DNA of 57,382 nt, taken from Seison nebaliae (taxonomy: Eukaryota > Rotifera > Pararotatoria > Seisonacea > Seisonidae). The notes beneath the pieces are model-generated. The model did no database searches and was not told where the DNA came from. It saw only the letters and a list, made by a program, of their open reading frames with translations. The DNA is taken from contig JALJEE010002904.1 of assembly GCA_023231475.1 (NCBI GenBank), positions 1 through 57,382 of the forward strand. Direction: 5' to 3'. Every line of letters starts with the position of its first letter. Positions within the stretch are counted from its first letter, which is position 1. A program made the position numbers and the translations under genes. Of this stretch, positions 37,858-49,777 are shown piece by piece.

Positions 37858-39107
37858 AGCACACCCATTGTCTTTCACTTATTTCTTTTTCGATATAATC
37901 AAAAAATATTAATGGTTTGATTTTTATGTAATTCTATTATGTGTGAATTAAAATTTAGACTTCAAAGTCACATATCAACCATTTCCTCATGCTAATTGTA
38001 ATTGAAATTTAATAATAATAATATAGCACAATACAATTTCGTTGATAATGTAAAAAGAACATTTTTATTATTTAAACAATTAAATCTTCAACTTAAGTTA
38101 AATTGGTAAAAAGGTGGAGACGAATAAAGTCCGAATAATGCATTATAATTCTTTTGCTTATTGAAATTTTGGACCAAGTAGATCCAAACCATTGAAGTGG
38201 CTGCTAGGGATAGAATGAGGGTTTGTCTGCCTTTTCGAATTTTTCCTTATTTTTCGATTAACCATTATTCATTAATTGAAATTATCCCTATTTGTTACGT
38301 CATCATGATGCATATAATTGCAATTATTTCTGATTTCATTTGTCACGTGGAATTCAGCTTTATTGCGCTTAATTTCTTTAAATTGACCGCGGTTTCTTCT
38401 TATGCTAATCAACTTATGCTAGTTCTTCAAATTGTCCAACATTATACGTTTTATTATATTGGATTGAGCTTCCACCACAGAATTATAATGGATAATGAGA
38501 TAAGAACAGGTAACCTCTTTAAGTTATAAGGCCAATTTGTAAAAAAAATTGAATTTAAATTTTAGAGATCAAACATTTCAGAGATTTAAGAAATCTAGGC
38601 ATTTCGTACATCCTTTAGTAGTGAGCTCGATCTCTTCCAGTAAATGGCAAATGAAGAGAAACTCATTTCTTTGTTAACTTATTTACTTCTAACAATTATA
38701 CGTATATGTAAGAAGTCAAAAAATCGCCTGGACCTCTTGCATTAAAATAGGGTAACTGATATGGATTGCCAGAAAAGAGAGGTGAGAATTAATGACATGA
38801 TCGATGACTGAGAGTATAACTACCGTTTATCAAGTGTGTAAACACGAGCACCATTAGGAATCTTTACATCATCAATATTCTTCGTTTACTCATTTCCTTT
38901 GTTTATCTGACAGATTAAACGGTTGAAGGCATGCGTTCCCTTCCCTATCACGCGCATAGGCCGTTAACCTAGTGACCTATAAAGTCGAACGCTGCATCCT
39001 ATTTGTTTTATTATTATCATTATTCTTAAACTTATATATATATTTCTTTATGAATCTTTATTTTTGAGAATATTTAAATTAATCGATAACATTAGTTAGA
39101 ATGTTAG
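37858..39107. other. Intergenic stretch between convergent genes
   Basis: About 1.25 kb. A 110-codon hydrophobic open frame (about 38197-38529) has no ATG at its start and no recognisable family, so I do not call it a gene. Confidence 0.45.
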
Positions 39108-41389
39108 TTAAGCAATCGTTCCGGAAATCCATATAGTGCTTTCAATTGCATTTTCACAATTTGGCAGGTACTTTTTTACGGGAAGGTTGGTTGTGGTAGT
39201 CACCGACAGTGCACCACAATCTACAGCATCTGGTAATATGCTGTCACCATATCTTATAAAATAGGAAGAATCCAATTTAAAAACCTAAATAACAAATGAA
39301 TATGATACATATTATGATAAAGTATGAAGATGTTGTGGTTAACTTGAACGTTGTAATAATTTCCAGCTTTATAAAAATGACCTTGATTAATTCCTGTGCA
39401 ATTATTTTTGAATTGTTTACCTTCTACTACTCCCGTATGAAGGATGTAGTGATAAGTATAAACGGATATTACCATACTCGTGTCGGTTATGTCCTTTCCT
39501 AGAAGTCGAGCATACATTCCAATCAGTTTAACTTTCATAGATCTTGGCAGATCTTCATACTTTACAGAATGGGAAAATAATTCGTTTACTCCCATTTTTG
39601 GGAAATTTGGATTACCCGATGCTAGTGCTAAATTTCTTTCGAAAGAACTGAAAGCGGCAGATTCGAAAATTTCAACAGTTGTTGAAGTAGAAAATTTAAT
39701 ATTTTTTCTTGTCACTACAATACGGGATATTCAGGTAATTTGATGAACATATATTAGAAATATAACTTGTAACATGGTCATTAATAATCTGATGAAAATC
39801 ATTGTAACAGAAAGGAATGGAAGGTCCGTAAGGAAAAGTAAAATCTAGATCTTTCTCTGCATTGAACAAGTCAGGAGTTTCTGATTCTAAAAATATAAAT
39901 CATAAATAAAAAGTTTTATGGAAAAGGATAGTATTTAACGTGTGTATTGAACAAAAGTATAAGCAGATAAGTCTGACGTTGATTTGCATTCAAGTTTACC
40001 GTTACAACTGAGTAAATATCAAAAATTGACCAGTACAAAAATATGCAATAGCACTAACAGTTTTTGAGCAGCTGCTAAGTCTTGTAAGTATGTTGCATCT
40101 CCTGGATCAGCAGTATATAAAAACCCCAAAATGTATATTTTCCTATTAACGTAACACAAAAACAAAGGAGAAAAATTAAATGAACTTCGTCCCTTTAGGG
40201 ATAATGAACCCTGTTGCAGCTGTTGCAAGCTTCTCCAGGCCGCTAGTGCTCAGTGCTTCCGTATCAGTTGTGACCTCATGATCGGGCACTTCAATTTTTT
40301 TCATTTTACTTTCATCTGGCGGTTGGCATTTTACAAATCTCTCAATTAGCTTTTCTTTGCCCTCTAAAAAATAAGACAATTTATTTATAACTCTAATTAT
40401 AATAATTCTTGAAAAAAAATCAACCAAATTTCTTCTTTTCAGCATCAACTTTTGCTTGCATTTCTCCAATATCAACTGGATTATCCAACAAATTAATTTT
40501 AACATAGAAAATTATGGAAGAGAGAACCAGGTTTGTTTTCCTTCAGATCCGCCAGAATTTTATCCAATTTTTCTTTTAAATAATTAAATACATGATATTC
40601 GAAGGCGAATCTTAACCAATTTGTTCATTTACTGTAGTATCCGGTTGCCGTTCTTTTTCAACCTTTGCTAACACTGTAAAAGGATGGAAGATAATTGTTT
40701 CGATTAACACGAACTCTCATCAAGTTTTTTTTCTTGTGCCTTTAAGCCCAGTAAGCGATAGAAAGCATTTATTCTTTTAGCCATTACCTCCGCACATAGA
40801 GTACTATTGAGGACTAAGAAATTGAAATAATGATCGGTTTATATAATTTTCTGTTATATAACTAACTTGTGCCCTTTTGTGTCCAACGTTTATTAATTGG
40901 AACATTTCTTATGTCTCTTACTATGGTTTTCATTGTAACCATACCCCTTCTGAATACTAAATAATTCACAAATCAGATGATCGCCAAAAAAACTATACTT
41001 CTAACATTTATTGTCAATATATCTTCTGGATCGTTGAAATTCCTGAATTTCACTGGATACCAGTCTCAAAAGCGTTAGATCCATTTCTAGAAATATTCAT
41101 TATTTCCTTATTTACAGGTTTCCTAACTGTAATCTTTGAAAGATTTAGAAAAAATGATAAATAATTAAGGAAACCTCGACATGAATATGATTCAAGTTTC
41201 TAAGGATTGGTGAGGAATGTAATATTTTTAAATGAACGTAAGTTAACTTCACTTTGTTTCGGATAAGTATTTGCACCTAAAATATAAACCAATTTTTCCG
41301 TTAATAATATTCTAACTTGTTTCATACCAGATTCCTACGAACAAGATTGATAATAACATAAATTTTTCATTATACATCTTATTTTCCAT
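39108..41389 (-). CDS. Secreted protein of unknown family built from many small phase-1 exons
   Basis: Fourteen exons on the minus strand: 41389-41317, 41276-41253, 41086-41006, 40956-40867, 40813-40715, 40673-40617, 40572-40528, 40475-40425, 40363-40186, 40142-40059, 40007-39940, 39886-39767, 39714-39350 and 39284-39108. They join in frame to 503 residues. A signal peptide (FMLLSILFVGIWYETSA) is followed by helical, charged sequence (LDEMLAKVEKERQPD, then LDKILADLKENKP). The C-terminal half is more globular and has cysteines (CNGKLEC, IPFCYND, NNCTGIN, VDCGAL). Exons 2-8 are 24, 81, 90, 99, 57, 45 and 51 bp, all flanked by phase-1 introns. I do not recognise the family. The model was built by hand, but the frame closing across 13 joins argues strongly for it. 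Confidence 0.6.
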
Positions 41390-42187
41390 AAATGATTATA
41401 CTACTTGTAATACTACCGAAATATCAGTTTTTAGTCGTAGAAGCTTATTTATTTATAGGACTCAATTCATGAAATATACGTGAAAACTTTCTTCGAAAAG
41501 TTTTGGAATCCCAAAAAAGCTTAACACGTTTGTTTTATAAAAGTGATTCATGTACAATAAACGAATGTCAGTCAATATCATTCATAAGAATTCTTCTAGT
41601 TATTCCGATGGAAAAAAATATTTAATTTAAAATTCAGAAAAATAGACAAACTTGAGTTTTTTTAATGGAAGGAAACATGATTTATTCATTTTAGTGGTGT
41701 CCAAACGATAACAAGAAGTTATAAGAAAAAAACGATTTGATTTTAAGAGGGGAAAAAATCCAGATTGTCTTTTTCGCTTTCTATACATTCACTTATCGTT
41801 CTATTTTGGCAAAAATCAGACATTCTCCTTTTATAACGCTATTTTCGCCTGTACCACGTTGAGGCTACAAGACAGTTTAATGAAGCAGATAAGTGCTACC
41901 CATGTGATATCAAGAATTATTAACAATTATCAAAAACAAAAATTGAAATGAGTTATAAATTATAACTTATAATTAACTAAACTTTATAATTTAAGACTAT
42001 GTTGAAGAAAGCCACAAACAAATGCATTATATTCTACATATATTATATATAAATTCGAAACTAAAAACTCACAGAATGTGATCGGGTGAAAAATACCGTG
42101 GGTAAAATATTTTTTGAACGAAATCATTGCTTACCTAATAGAGCACCAAACTTGTCCAATTACATGCAACTCAAAGAGCATATTCTC
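41390..42187. other. Intergenic stretch
   Basis: About 800 bp between the VPS33B stop and the start of the downstream minus-strand gene. AT-rich; nothing else supported. Confidence 0.5.
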
Positions 42188-44726
42188 CTATTCTTTGTAT
42201 TCTGTCTTCCCAAGTTTAACGGATTTAAGCAATTTCCTGCCTGTCCATATATTTGATACGATAAATAATAATTTGCATTCTATAAACAATACGAGAATCG
42301 TGAAAGAATTTATTTTTAAAATAAAAAATGAACTAGATAATTTGGCAATTTCTTCACACATCGCAATTTCGTCTCTTGTTATCCCACCGACAACCATTAG
42401 AATTAAATGTTTCGATGATTCAACAATGTTATCTTTAAACGTAATGATATCCAAAGTATTCTCAATATTGGCTGATTTGAGACTGGTGTGGAATTTTTTA
42501 ATTCTCTTTTCATCTCCTACTACATTTTCAAGACATCGACCAATGAATGGGAAATGGTATATGGGAAAATTATTCAGTGTTTTGCCGTTAGGTGTATTCT
42601 GAATGAATTTAATCAATTTGAAAATTATTCAACAAATCAACGCAACCAACCAAATTGAAATAGTTTCTAATAATTTGTTGGAAGGAAAATTTTTCAGATA
42701 TTGAAGTTGATTTCATTTGAGCTCCTAAGCGATCGATTAATTTCCAATCTTTATCGAAATCTCCGATAGATGATCTATTAATAAAATTTAATTCGAATAA
42801 ACGATCCCATAGGAATAATCCTCCGATTCCATATGACTAAATAAAATGGTTTATGTCAATAATTGTGATATACACTGATTGGAATTGAACCTGAATAAAA
42901 GAATTTTTTAATTCCTTGTAATTGGGAAGAAAACCATTCACTATCGATACGATTACAATTAATTGAATAACATAATATTCGTTGATCTAAATCGGGCAAT
43001 ATTCGAATAAAAATATATGAATGAATAAAATGAGGAGTAACTTGTCGATGCATTAATTGGGTGATATAAGTAAAGAAATAATGGACATCAAATTGATGAA
43101 AATTTGTTTGAAGAATTGTCGTTAAAATTTCTTCATATTCTTTCAAATTAAACTCTTTAAAATTATTAATATCTTCTATTATTGACACATCTATATGTAT
43201 TTCCGATTTATTTCTTCCATCAATATTTATAAATTTATCTAACGTAGACTGGTACATTTCTGTTTCAAATTGACCTGCTTCAAATCATTCTGAACGAACT
43301 CTTTTAATTCTGCAACTTTTTTAGCTTCATCTTTTTTCTTCAAAAATAATATATATTTATATACTTCAAATATTGATGTTTGAAACTTTGTGCAAAGAAC
43401 GAATTTCATTCATTTGTTCTCGGACAAACTGTAACGAATCATTTGGAGATAAGTATTGAATATGTTGGAAGAAGAGATCATTATTTAATGAATAAGAATT
43501 ATTTGTTCCTTTCCCACTGGTAGACGATATCCATTCATCCTTCAGTGACATTCGACCGCAACATATACCATAATGTTCGTCAATTACTGTACCATATGTG
43601 GATGGTGGTTTAAAAAGAGAAAGTAAATCCAAATCTTTGAAAAATATAGTGGAATGATAAAGAAATGTTAATTGGAACCTCGATCAACAACTAATAAGTG
43701 ATTGAAGACTGATTGAAATTGAGGAATTTCTCCTTTCAATTTCGTACATAATTCATTCAGATGAACGGCAGCTGCTCCAACAAATGATCGACGAGAAAAG
43801 TAACCGAATAATTGTTGGAGTTGAATAAGCACATCACTTATCTCAACCAAATCACAATTCCTCATCTATTCATTCACATCAAAATGATAATGAAATGAAT
43901 GACTAACATTAAATGTTCCGTTGACGAAATGGTCAGGAAGTTCCATCGACAAAATATTGGAATGAATAGGAAATAATCGAATAGAAATTGAATCAAGAAT
44001 AATTTCATCCGGTCGCAATTCGTAATTTCCTGAAGAAGATTCGTGATAACGAAGAGAACTCTCGTTCAAAATTCGTAAACATTTCTGAGACTTTAAAGAA
44101 GATTGAAAGAGTGTGTGTGTATGTGTGTGTGTGTGTAAAATATTGGGAAACCGGTCTGGGAATATAAGCGAGTGCGAAATAATTATTTAATTCTTTTTTC
44201 GATTCTAAATTCTTCGATTTCTTCTTGATCAAATGTTGAATATATTTCACAATTAGTTCCGTATAATCACAATTCTTATCAGCTAGGAAAATATAACTTG
44301 AAAAAAATATTATTGAAATTATAGTCATTCATTAACTGGTCATTAACTTAAGATAATAAATATGAAAATAATAATAACAGAGAATCTTTTGTTTTGTAGT
44401 CGAAATCGTCAATGGAATTCAAATTAATTTCATGGAAATATTCAACTCCAAATTTCTGTTGATAAATCAGAAATGAGAATCTTTTGAAACAAATTAAACT
44501 TTGAGTTGTTGCACGTTAATAATCGTTTGGATCGAAGCCATCAGACGACGATTCATTGACAGATGTACCGTACAATCGATATGGTTCAGATTTAACTGAA
44601 ACGTTATATCTTTTTTTAAATAGCAAATTATATTTAGGAAACTTTTTTAAAAAATTCTTCAATCATTTGAAAACTGAATCGAATAATTTCACTAATCTCC
44701 ACGTTCATCTTACTTGAACTTATCAT
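42188..44726 (-). CDS. VPS33B: VPS33B-like Sec1/Munc18 protein
   Basis: Eleven exons: 44726-44643, 44595-44500, 44455-44379, 44296-44152, 44090-43908, 43865-43679, 43634-43387, 43337-43256, 43190-42874, 42836-42651 and 42598-42188. The product is 671 residues; human VPS33B has 617. VPS33B is a Sec1/Munc18 protein that works with VIPAS39 in late-endosome and lysosome tethering and SNARE assembly. Landmarks in order: NILSMELPDHF (human LLSMELPEFF), VVDRDLDLLS and YGTVIDEHYGI (the Sec1 core), FVQNDLKQ (human FVSQELKG), RQVTP (human RQVSP), SYGIGGL, and LILMVVGGITRDE (human LILVVFLGGCTFSE). The first two exons have no clear counterpart in human VPS33B, so the start is uncertain and may belong to another transcript. 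A GT microsatellite lies in an intron at 44111-44137. Confidence 0.75.
44111..44137. repeat. (TG)n microsatellite in a VPS33B intron
   Basis: An almost pure run of TG dinucleotides broken by one TA. It falls in the intron between 44152 and 44090. Confidence 0.85.
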
Positions 44727-45243
44727 TATGGTAAGACAATTCGATATTCTGCCAATTATTTCTTACTCTCTGCTTATATTTTGCAAAAATGTGATGGGAA
44801 TTATGTCAATAAGTTCGATGGAAATTGCTGATAAAAGATAAATTGAACGAACTTAAAATTATAGAATTATTTATTCATTTCTCTATATTCTCTATTCTAT
44901 TCATTTCTCCAAATCTTTGAAATTAAAATTAACATTCATTTCAACAAATTTTCTTGGAATTTTCTTGGAATTTTCTTGGAATTTTTCGTTTTTAATAGAA
45001 TATTTTAATTTAATTTAATTAACTCATTTATAAAATAAGATATGTTAAATTATATGAATTAGAGAGATAAGAAACAGAAAAACTGGTCGATCGAAGAACA
45101 TGAGGAAATTGACGATTCGAAAAGAAAAGTTGAATCAATTTCAACGCAGTCAAACTGAATATTGGATTTCAAGGACCAATTAAGAATAAGGGGAAATCGA
45201 GAAGTGGAAATTAAAGAAGTGGAAATTTTTATTCAATTTTCAA
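44727..45243. other. Divergent intergenic region
   Basis: Lies between the VPS33B start and the mucin-like gene start, so it should carry both promoters. Three adjacent copies of a TTTTCTTGGAAT-type unit occur around 44950-44985. Confidence 0.5.
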
Positions 45244-47455
45244 ATGTATTTACTGTGCGTTGGATTAGCTTTAATTATCATCTTCCATTCAACCTTTAGC
45301 AGACCGATCATTGGAAGTTGCTTTTAATTTTTTCTCTTACTTACTCTAGAACTACTTGTAGTGTCAAAAAGTCAAGTAATATACCAACAATTCGAAGTGA
45401 ATGAAAATGAATTAGATAATTTGTCGATGCATTTGGTTTTCGGTGTTCTATAGTTCGTACTTTTAAAATTTATTGTCCCTTATTCATTTCTGCAGCGATG
45501 AACCGATTTCAATTATTCATTCGGAAACGAATACTCCGAGATATGAAATTGAGACACCGAGTTCGGGTTATTTGAACAAAATTGCCATATTGAAAAGCGA
45601 AGATTTTATGGACAACGCTTTTACTTCCTTCCGTCTAAGAATTCCTGTATGTAAACTATCAGACAATAGATTTCATATTAAAGTTTCTCTTCTACGAATC
45701 TTGTTGTGATACTCGATTTATTTACCGATTCTCAGATTTATCTTCCGACAAAAGGTGGTCGGACACATAGATCCAAGAACGAAGCCCGATTCTCACAAGA
45801 TTGTCAAACCTTGAGAGAAGTTAATGAGAATATTCAAATGGTGGAAATTGTCATAGAAGCTGTTAGGCTTATGTTAAATGTGAGAGTTTACATAATTTTA
45901 AATTAGATCGAAAATGTCGATGACTTGAAATTTGTGGAGGAAGAAGAAGATCGTGTTCGTGTGGTTATATTACTTGTTACGAAAGACAATCAACAGCAAG
46001 TGAAACAAATGGTACAAAACCATTTATTCAATGAAGAGAATGCTGGTGAATTGATTATTGGAGACGAAACTACAACAACCACACCATATCCACAATTCAT
46101 AGAAATGACAACAACTCCACCGCAAAAGAAATTAAAAGATAAAGTTATCGAGAAAGTTGTCCATAGTTTCATTAATCATATGTTACCGTGTTACTCTAAG
46201 AAGAAGGTAAAAAATTGTACATATCAGACTTTTACTTTTCCATCGACCACTTCCACAACTTCCACTACCACTACTACAACATTAACCACAACCATGTATT
46301 CTCCAATTATTTTATCTACTACCAGTACATTAACATCGTCGACGACCAGTACAACCACAACTACCACTTCCACATCAACAACCACCATCACAACTACAAC
46401 TACAACGACGACAACAACAACTACTACCACTACCACTAAAACCACAACTTCTACAACAACTAGCACAACAACTAGCACAACAACAACTACAACAACAACT
46501 ACAACAACAACAACTACCACAATGACAACAACAACTTCAACAACCACTACCACAACAACTACAACAACAATAACTACCACTAAACTCCGTACATCGACGA
46601 TTAAAACTACAACTATTCGAACTACAACGGAAACTACTAGTCTCCTCTTAACGACAAGTACAACATCTACAACTACAACCGAATCTACCACAACTACCAC
46701 TACGGCCCCAACATCGTTAATCTTGGCAACGGTTTTACGCATAAGAACTAAATTAATTGGTTTTTGACTTTTACATTCGTTTTTCATCAATTTATTTAGG
46801 CATCGATGTCAATCAGAATGGAACATTTGCTACCACTCGCAAAGTATCAACAAGAAATTTAGAAACAATTGTTAGTATGTCCTAAATTAAAATTTTGTAT
46901 AATTATGATTTTCTGTTGTTATGCTTTCAATTTTACAGTTTCTGAAATCTTTGAAAGAAATTTATTTGAATCCTGCCATTCGAGAATTGGAATTTAATAT
47001 TAATCAAACATCGAAAAAATCTGTTATCACATATTCTTATTGGATCGAAGTAGATCGATTCTTATTGAGTCTTTGGTCAGATATTAGTGAAATGGAAGCC
47101 GCTACATTATCGGAGAGACAGATGAAAATTTCATTGAAAAAAATAATTAATTCGCCAAAATTCTTGAAAAAGTTTATCAAGACTCTTCGGCGACATTTGC
47201 CCGTCGAAAATTTAAGTTTTCCAAATACTCTTCATTTACATTTCCATTCATTTTTCCATAAAAGATTTCCAATCGACAACTTTACATAGAGCTACTGGTG
47301 GCAATGTGCGGAAACTGCGGGAAACTCGTTTCGTTAAAGAGCAAGTACCCAAATGGTACATAGTAGCGATCGGAACCGGTGTCAGTCTTTTATTGGTGAT
47401 GACTGCATGTCTCCTTTGCATTTCATGTTGTGGCTTATCGAAAAAGAAGAAATAG
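45244..47455 (+). CDS. Thr-rich mucin-like type I membrane protein
   Basis: Eight exons inferred: 45244-45316, 45350-45422, 45496-45646, 45736-45861, 45907-46759, 46800-46870, 46939-47171 and 47290-47455, giving 581 residues. An equally in-frame last junction (47215 to 47292) gives 595. A signal peptide (MYLLCVGLALIIIFHSTFS) precedes a hydrophilic ectodomain. A block of about 150 residues that is nearly all Thr, encoded at about 46240-46720, should be heavily O-glycosylated. A membrane-proximal helical region follows, then one membrane helix (WYIVAIGTGVSLLLVMTACL) and a short Cys/Lys tail. The architecture is that of a cell-surface mucin; the surrounding domains are not ones I recognise. The first intron is only 33 bp. 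Confidence 0.7.
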
Positions 47456-47457
47456 CA

Positions 47458-47463
47458 AATAAA
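47458..47463 (+). terminator. Poly(A) signal of the mucin-like gene
   Basis: AATAAA occurs 3 bp after the stop codon. The NFU1 start codon is at 47513, so cleavage of the mucin-like mRNA must fall just before or within the first NFU1 exon. Confidence 0.5.
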
Positions 47464-47512
47464 AAAAATTGAAAAGGAAGCTTTTGAATGATTTCTTGTT
47501 TGTGTTAGGAGA

Positions 47513-48357
47513 ATGCTCAAGAATCTCTTAAATAAACTCCACAGAAAAAACGTTCTTATTCAAACCAGTTTTCTTTTCAATGTTTTTCTAAAAATTCGTT
47601 CTAATTAATTTATTAATTTTTTTTTAGTTTCAAGAACTTTATTTATTCAAACTCAAGAAACTCCAAATCCGAATAGTTTGAAATTCTTACCAAATCGATC
47701 AGTGTTGCCTGATGAGTTTGGTGCGACGAAAGATTTCCAAAATGCACGAGATGCTTCTCAATCGCCTTTAGCCGAGTCTGTTTTATTTCCTCTCAATTTT
47801 TTCATAATTTTTTAAGGAAAATATTCGAATTAGAAGGAGTGAAGAGTGTGTTCTTTGCGAACGATTTCATTACCGTTACCAAAGATGATGATGATATTGA
47901 TTGGAAGATAATGAAACCGTTAGTTTATGGGATTCTGATGGATTTTTTTTCATCGAACGAAATCGTCATCAACAAACGAGAAGTGGACAGTGAATCAGAT
48001 GTTCAAATAGAAAAAGTGGATTTGAGTGAAGAAGACGAAGAGATTTGTAAGATGATCATCGAATTATTAGACACGAGAATCAGACCGACTGTCCAAGAAG
48101 ATGGTGGAGATATTCGATTTATCGGTTATGAACATGGAGTCGTCAAATTGAAATTAGAAGGTGCTTGCTCCACTTGTCCTTCATCCATGGTTACATTGAA
48201 GAGAGGAATACAAAGTATGTTACAATTCTATATTCCCGAAGTACAAGGCGTCATGCAAGTGGAAGATAGTGATGATGACGTCAATTTGAAATATTTTGAA
48301 GAAATGGAAAAAAAATTGAGAGAAGAAAGATCGAAAGATAATAATGATCTTCAATAA
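47513..48357 (+). CDS. NFU1: NFU1 mitochondrial iron-sulfur cluster scaffold
   Basis: Exons 47513-47567, 47628-47775 and 47817-48357 join in frame to 247 residues; human NFU1 has 254. NFU1 helps deliver 4Fe-4S clusters to lipoate synthase and respiratory complexes in the matrix. The N-terminus ([17 protein letters not shown]) is basic and without acids, as expected for mitochondrial import. The Nfu N-domain starts [15 protein letters not shown] and the C-terminal NifU-like domain has [11 protein letters not shown] and GACSTCPSS, with the cluster-binding CxxC at Cys185 and Cys188. The stop codon is embedded in the poly(A) signal, and the convergent neighbour ends 5 bp away. Confidence 0.93.
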
Positions 48358-48358
48358 A
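48353..48358 (+). terminator. Poly(A) signal overlapping the NFU1 stop codon
   Basis: AATAAA contains the NFU1 stop TAA (48355-48357). Cleavage would fall inside the coding sequence of the opposite-strand neighbour. Confidence 0.6.
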
Positions 48359-48362
48359 ATTT

Positions 48363-48980
48363 TCATTTTATTTCCTCCTCAATCTTTTTATCCAATTTAT
48401 CGATACTCATTTTCGTTTCCTCAATTTGCATATTTTCTGCACGATCATTCACTCGATCGATTAACTCATCTATTTCCAATAATGTCGCTTTCACCGATAT
48501 CAAATATTGACGAATATTCATCGTTACAAACACGCTTAATGATCGAACATCATTCACAACATCTTCATTCCATTTCGCATATTGTCCAAGTATCGTTTCC
48601 CGAAAACTTTTACTTGGTTGACGATCTGAAAAAGAAAAATTTGAAATTTTCTTAAAATTTTAAAAATTAGTTATTGTGAAAAAACCTTGAAAGTCATCGA
48701 TACTGGTCTTTCGTGGAAGGAAATCTTTATAAGGTTTCATTCGTTCCAATCCGTCAATTGGATCCGCTCCCATTTTCTTAATATCGTTCAAATATTTCTG
48801 TGGTTGAAGAACGGATTTAAGTGCACCCGCTCCTAAAAGAGGAAGTAAGAAACGTTTATGTCTTTCATGTGATGATGATGATGATGATGAATTACTGCAG
48901 ACGAGTAAACGGAAGATAAGAGAAAAAAAGAAAATCAGAATCATTAGAATTAGAAAAGAAAATGATTTTTGAAAGGACAT
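48363..48980 (-). CDS. Small secreted or membrane-anchored helical protein (cluster member 1)
   Basis: Exons 48980-48686 and 48625-48363 join in phase 1 to give 185 residues. Residues about 5-27 are very hydrophobic (LILMILIFFFSLIFRLLVC), a signal peptide or signal anchor. A Ser run and a basic site (HERHKR), then a hydrophobic Gly/Leu stretch, lead into a long helical region (LEIDELIDRVNDRAENMQIE) that ends in Lys/Glu heptads. No known family. It ends 5 bp from the NFU1 stop on the other strand, and an AATAAA at 48367-48372 (minus) lies just before its own stop. Two more small secreted helical proteins follow upstream. Confidence 0.6.
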
Positions 48981-49111
48981 ACTTGAAAATTCTTCTTTGA
49001 TTTAATAGAAATTTTCCACTTTTATTTTCAAATTATTCAAATATTTTAACCAACTAATAATAGTTTTTCTTTTGTTGAATTTTAAAAGAAATTATTTTCT
49101 AGAACGATTTA

Positions 49112-49697
49112 TTATTCATCATGTAAAAATTCGATAAATGCGCCCAATTTTTCATTGGAACTAATCGGTTTGTGTCGATTTTTTTTAACTGCATTTCGCA
49201 ACTTTCTCTCATTCATGAACAATTTGGCTTTGTACAAATTGGAGAAGATCTTGTCTCTCGACCCACCAATCTCATTCAATGCCATTTCCGTATTTTTTGC
49301 TACATTCGTTACCGTTTGTTGTGCCAACGAGACAACAGTGAGTACATTATGATTCACTTTGTCCATCCAACTATCATATAATTCATGAATTCTAACCGAT
49401 GTCCTTTTCAACATAGTTCCCATAATCGGTTTGGTTTGACCGTTTTGTTGATGATCGACAGCTAATTCAGCTGCAGCGACTTTCCTTGGGGGAACGAATG
49501 CTCCTGAAAGAGCTTTCGTTACATTTGTTTCTGAGCATTTCAAACACTGGGAAGACGAAGAGAATTGAATGATAAAGATAATTTTGATCAACAATCGAAA
49601 CTTGGAATGAGAAAAGAAAGAAGAATATATGGAGAAGATTTGACATCTGATGATGGTAAAATTTCAGGAAAGAAAAAGTTTTTTCGAGAGAAAACAA
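49112..49697 (-). CDS. Small secreted helical protein (cluster member 2)
   Basis: Exons 49697-49602 and 49546-49112 join in phase 0, giving 176 residues from the first Met or 159 from Met18. The second Met gives a much better signal peptide (MSNLLHIFFFLFSFQC). Two cysteines (CLKC) follow, then a mostly helical, basic sequence with few aromatic residues (SLAQQTVTNVAKNTEMALNE). The continuous frame through 49546-49594 without an ATG is intron read-through. No known domain. Confidence 0.6.
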
Positions 49698-49777
49698 AAG
49701 AGAAATAGAATTTCTCTATAATTTTCTTATTCTTTCTTATTCTCCTTTTCTTCTTTTCTTCCTAAAATTCTCTTATA

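Noticed and set aside
38197-38529. 110-codon hydrophobic open frame resembling a membrane protein
   Set aside because: It has no ATG at its start, no partner exons and no motif; AT-rich spacer gives such frames by chance.
45889-45906. A 27-bp intron (GTGAGAG to TTAG) in the mucin-like gene
   Set aside because: A 45-bp GT-AG intron ending at the same acceptor keeps frame and matches the usual intron size better.
46224-46790. Long Val-rich open frame on the minus strand
   Set aside because: It is the reverse complement of the poly-Thr codon run in the mucin-like gene (ACN read backwards gives GTN-type codons).
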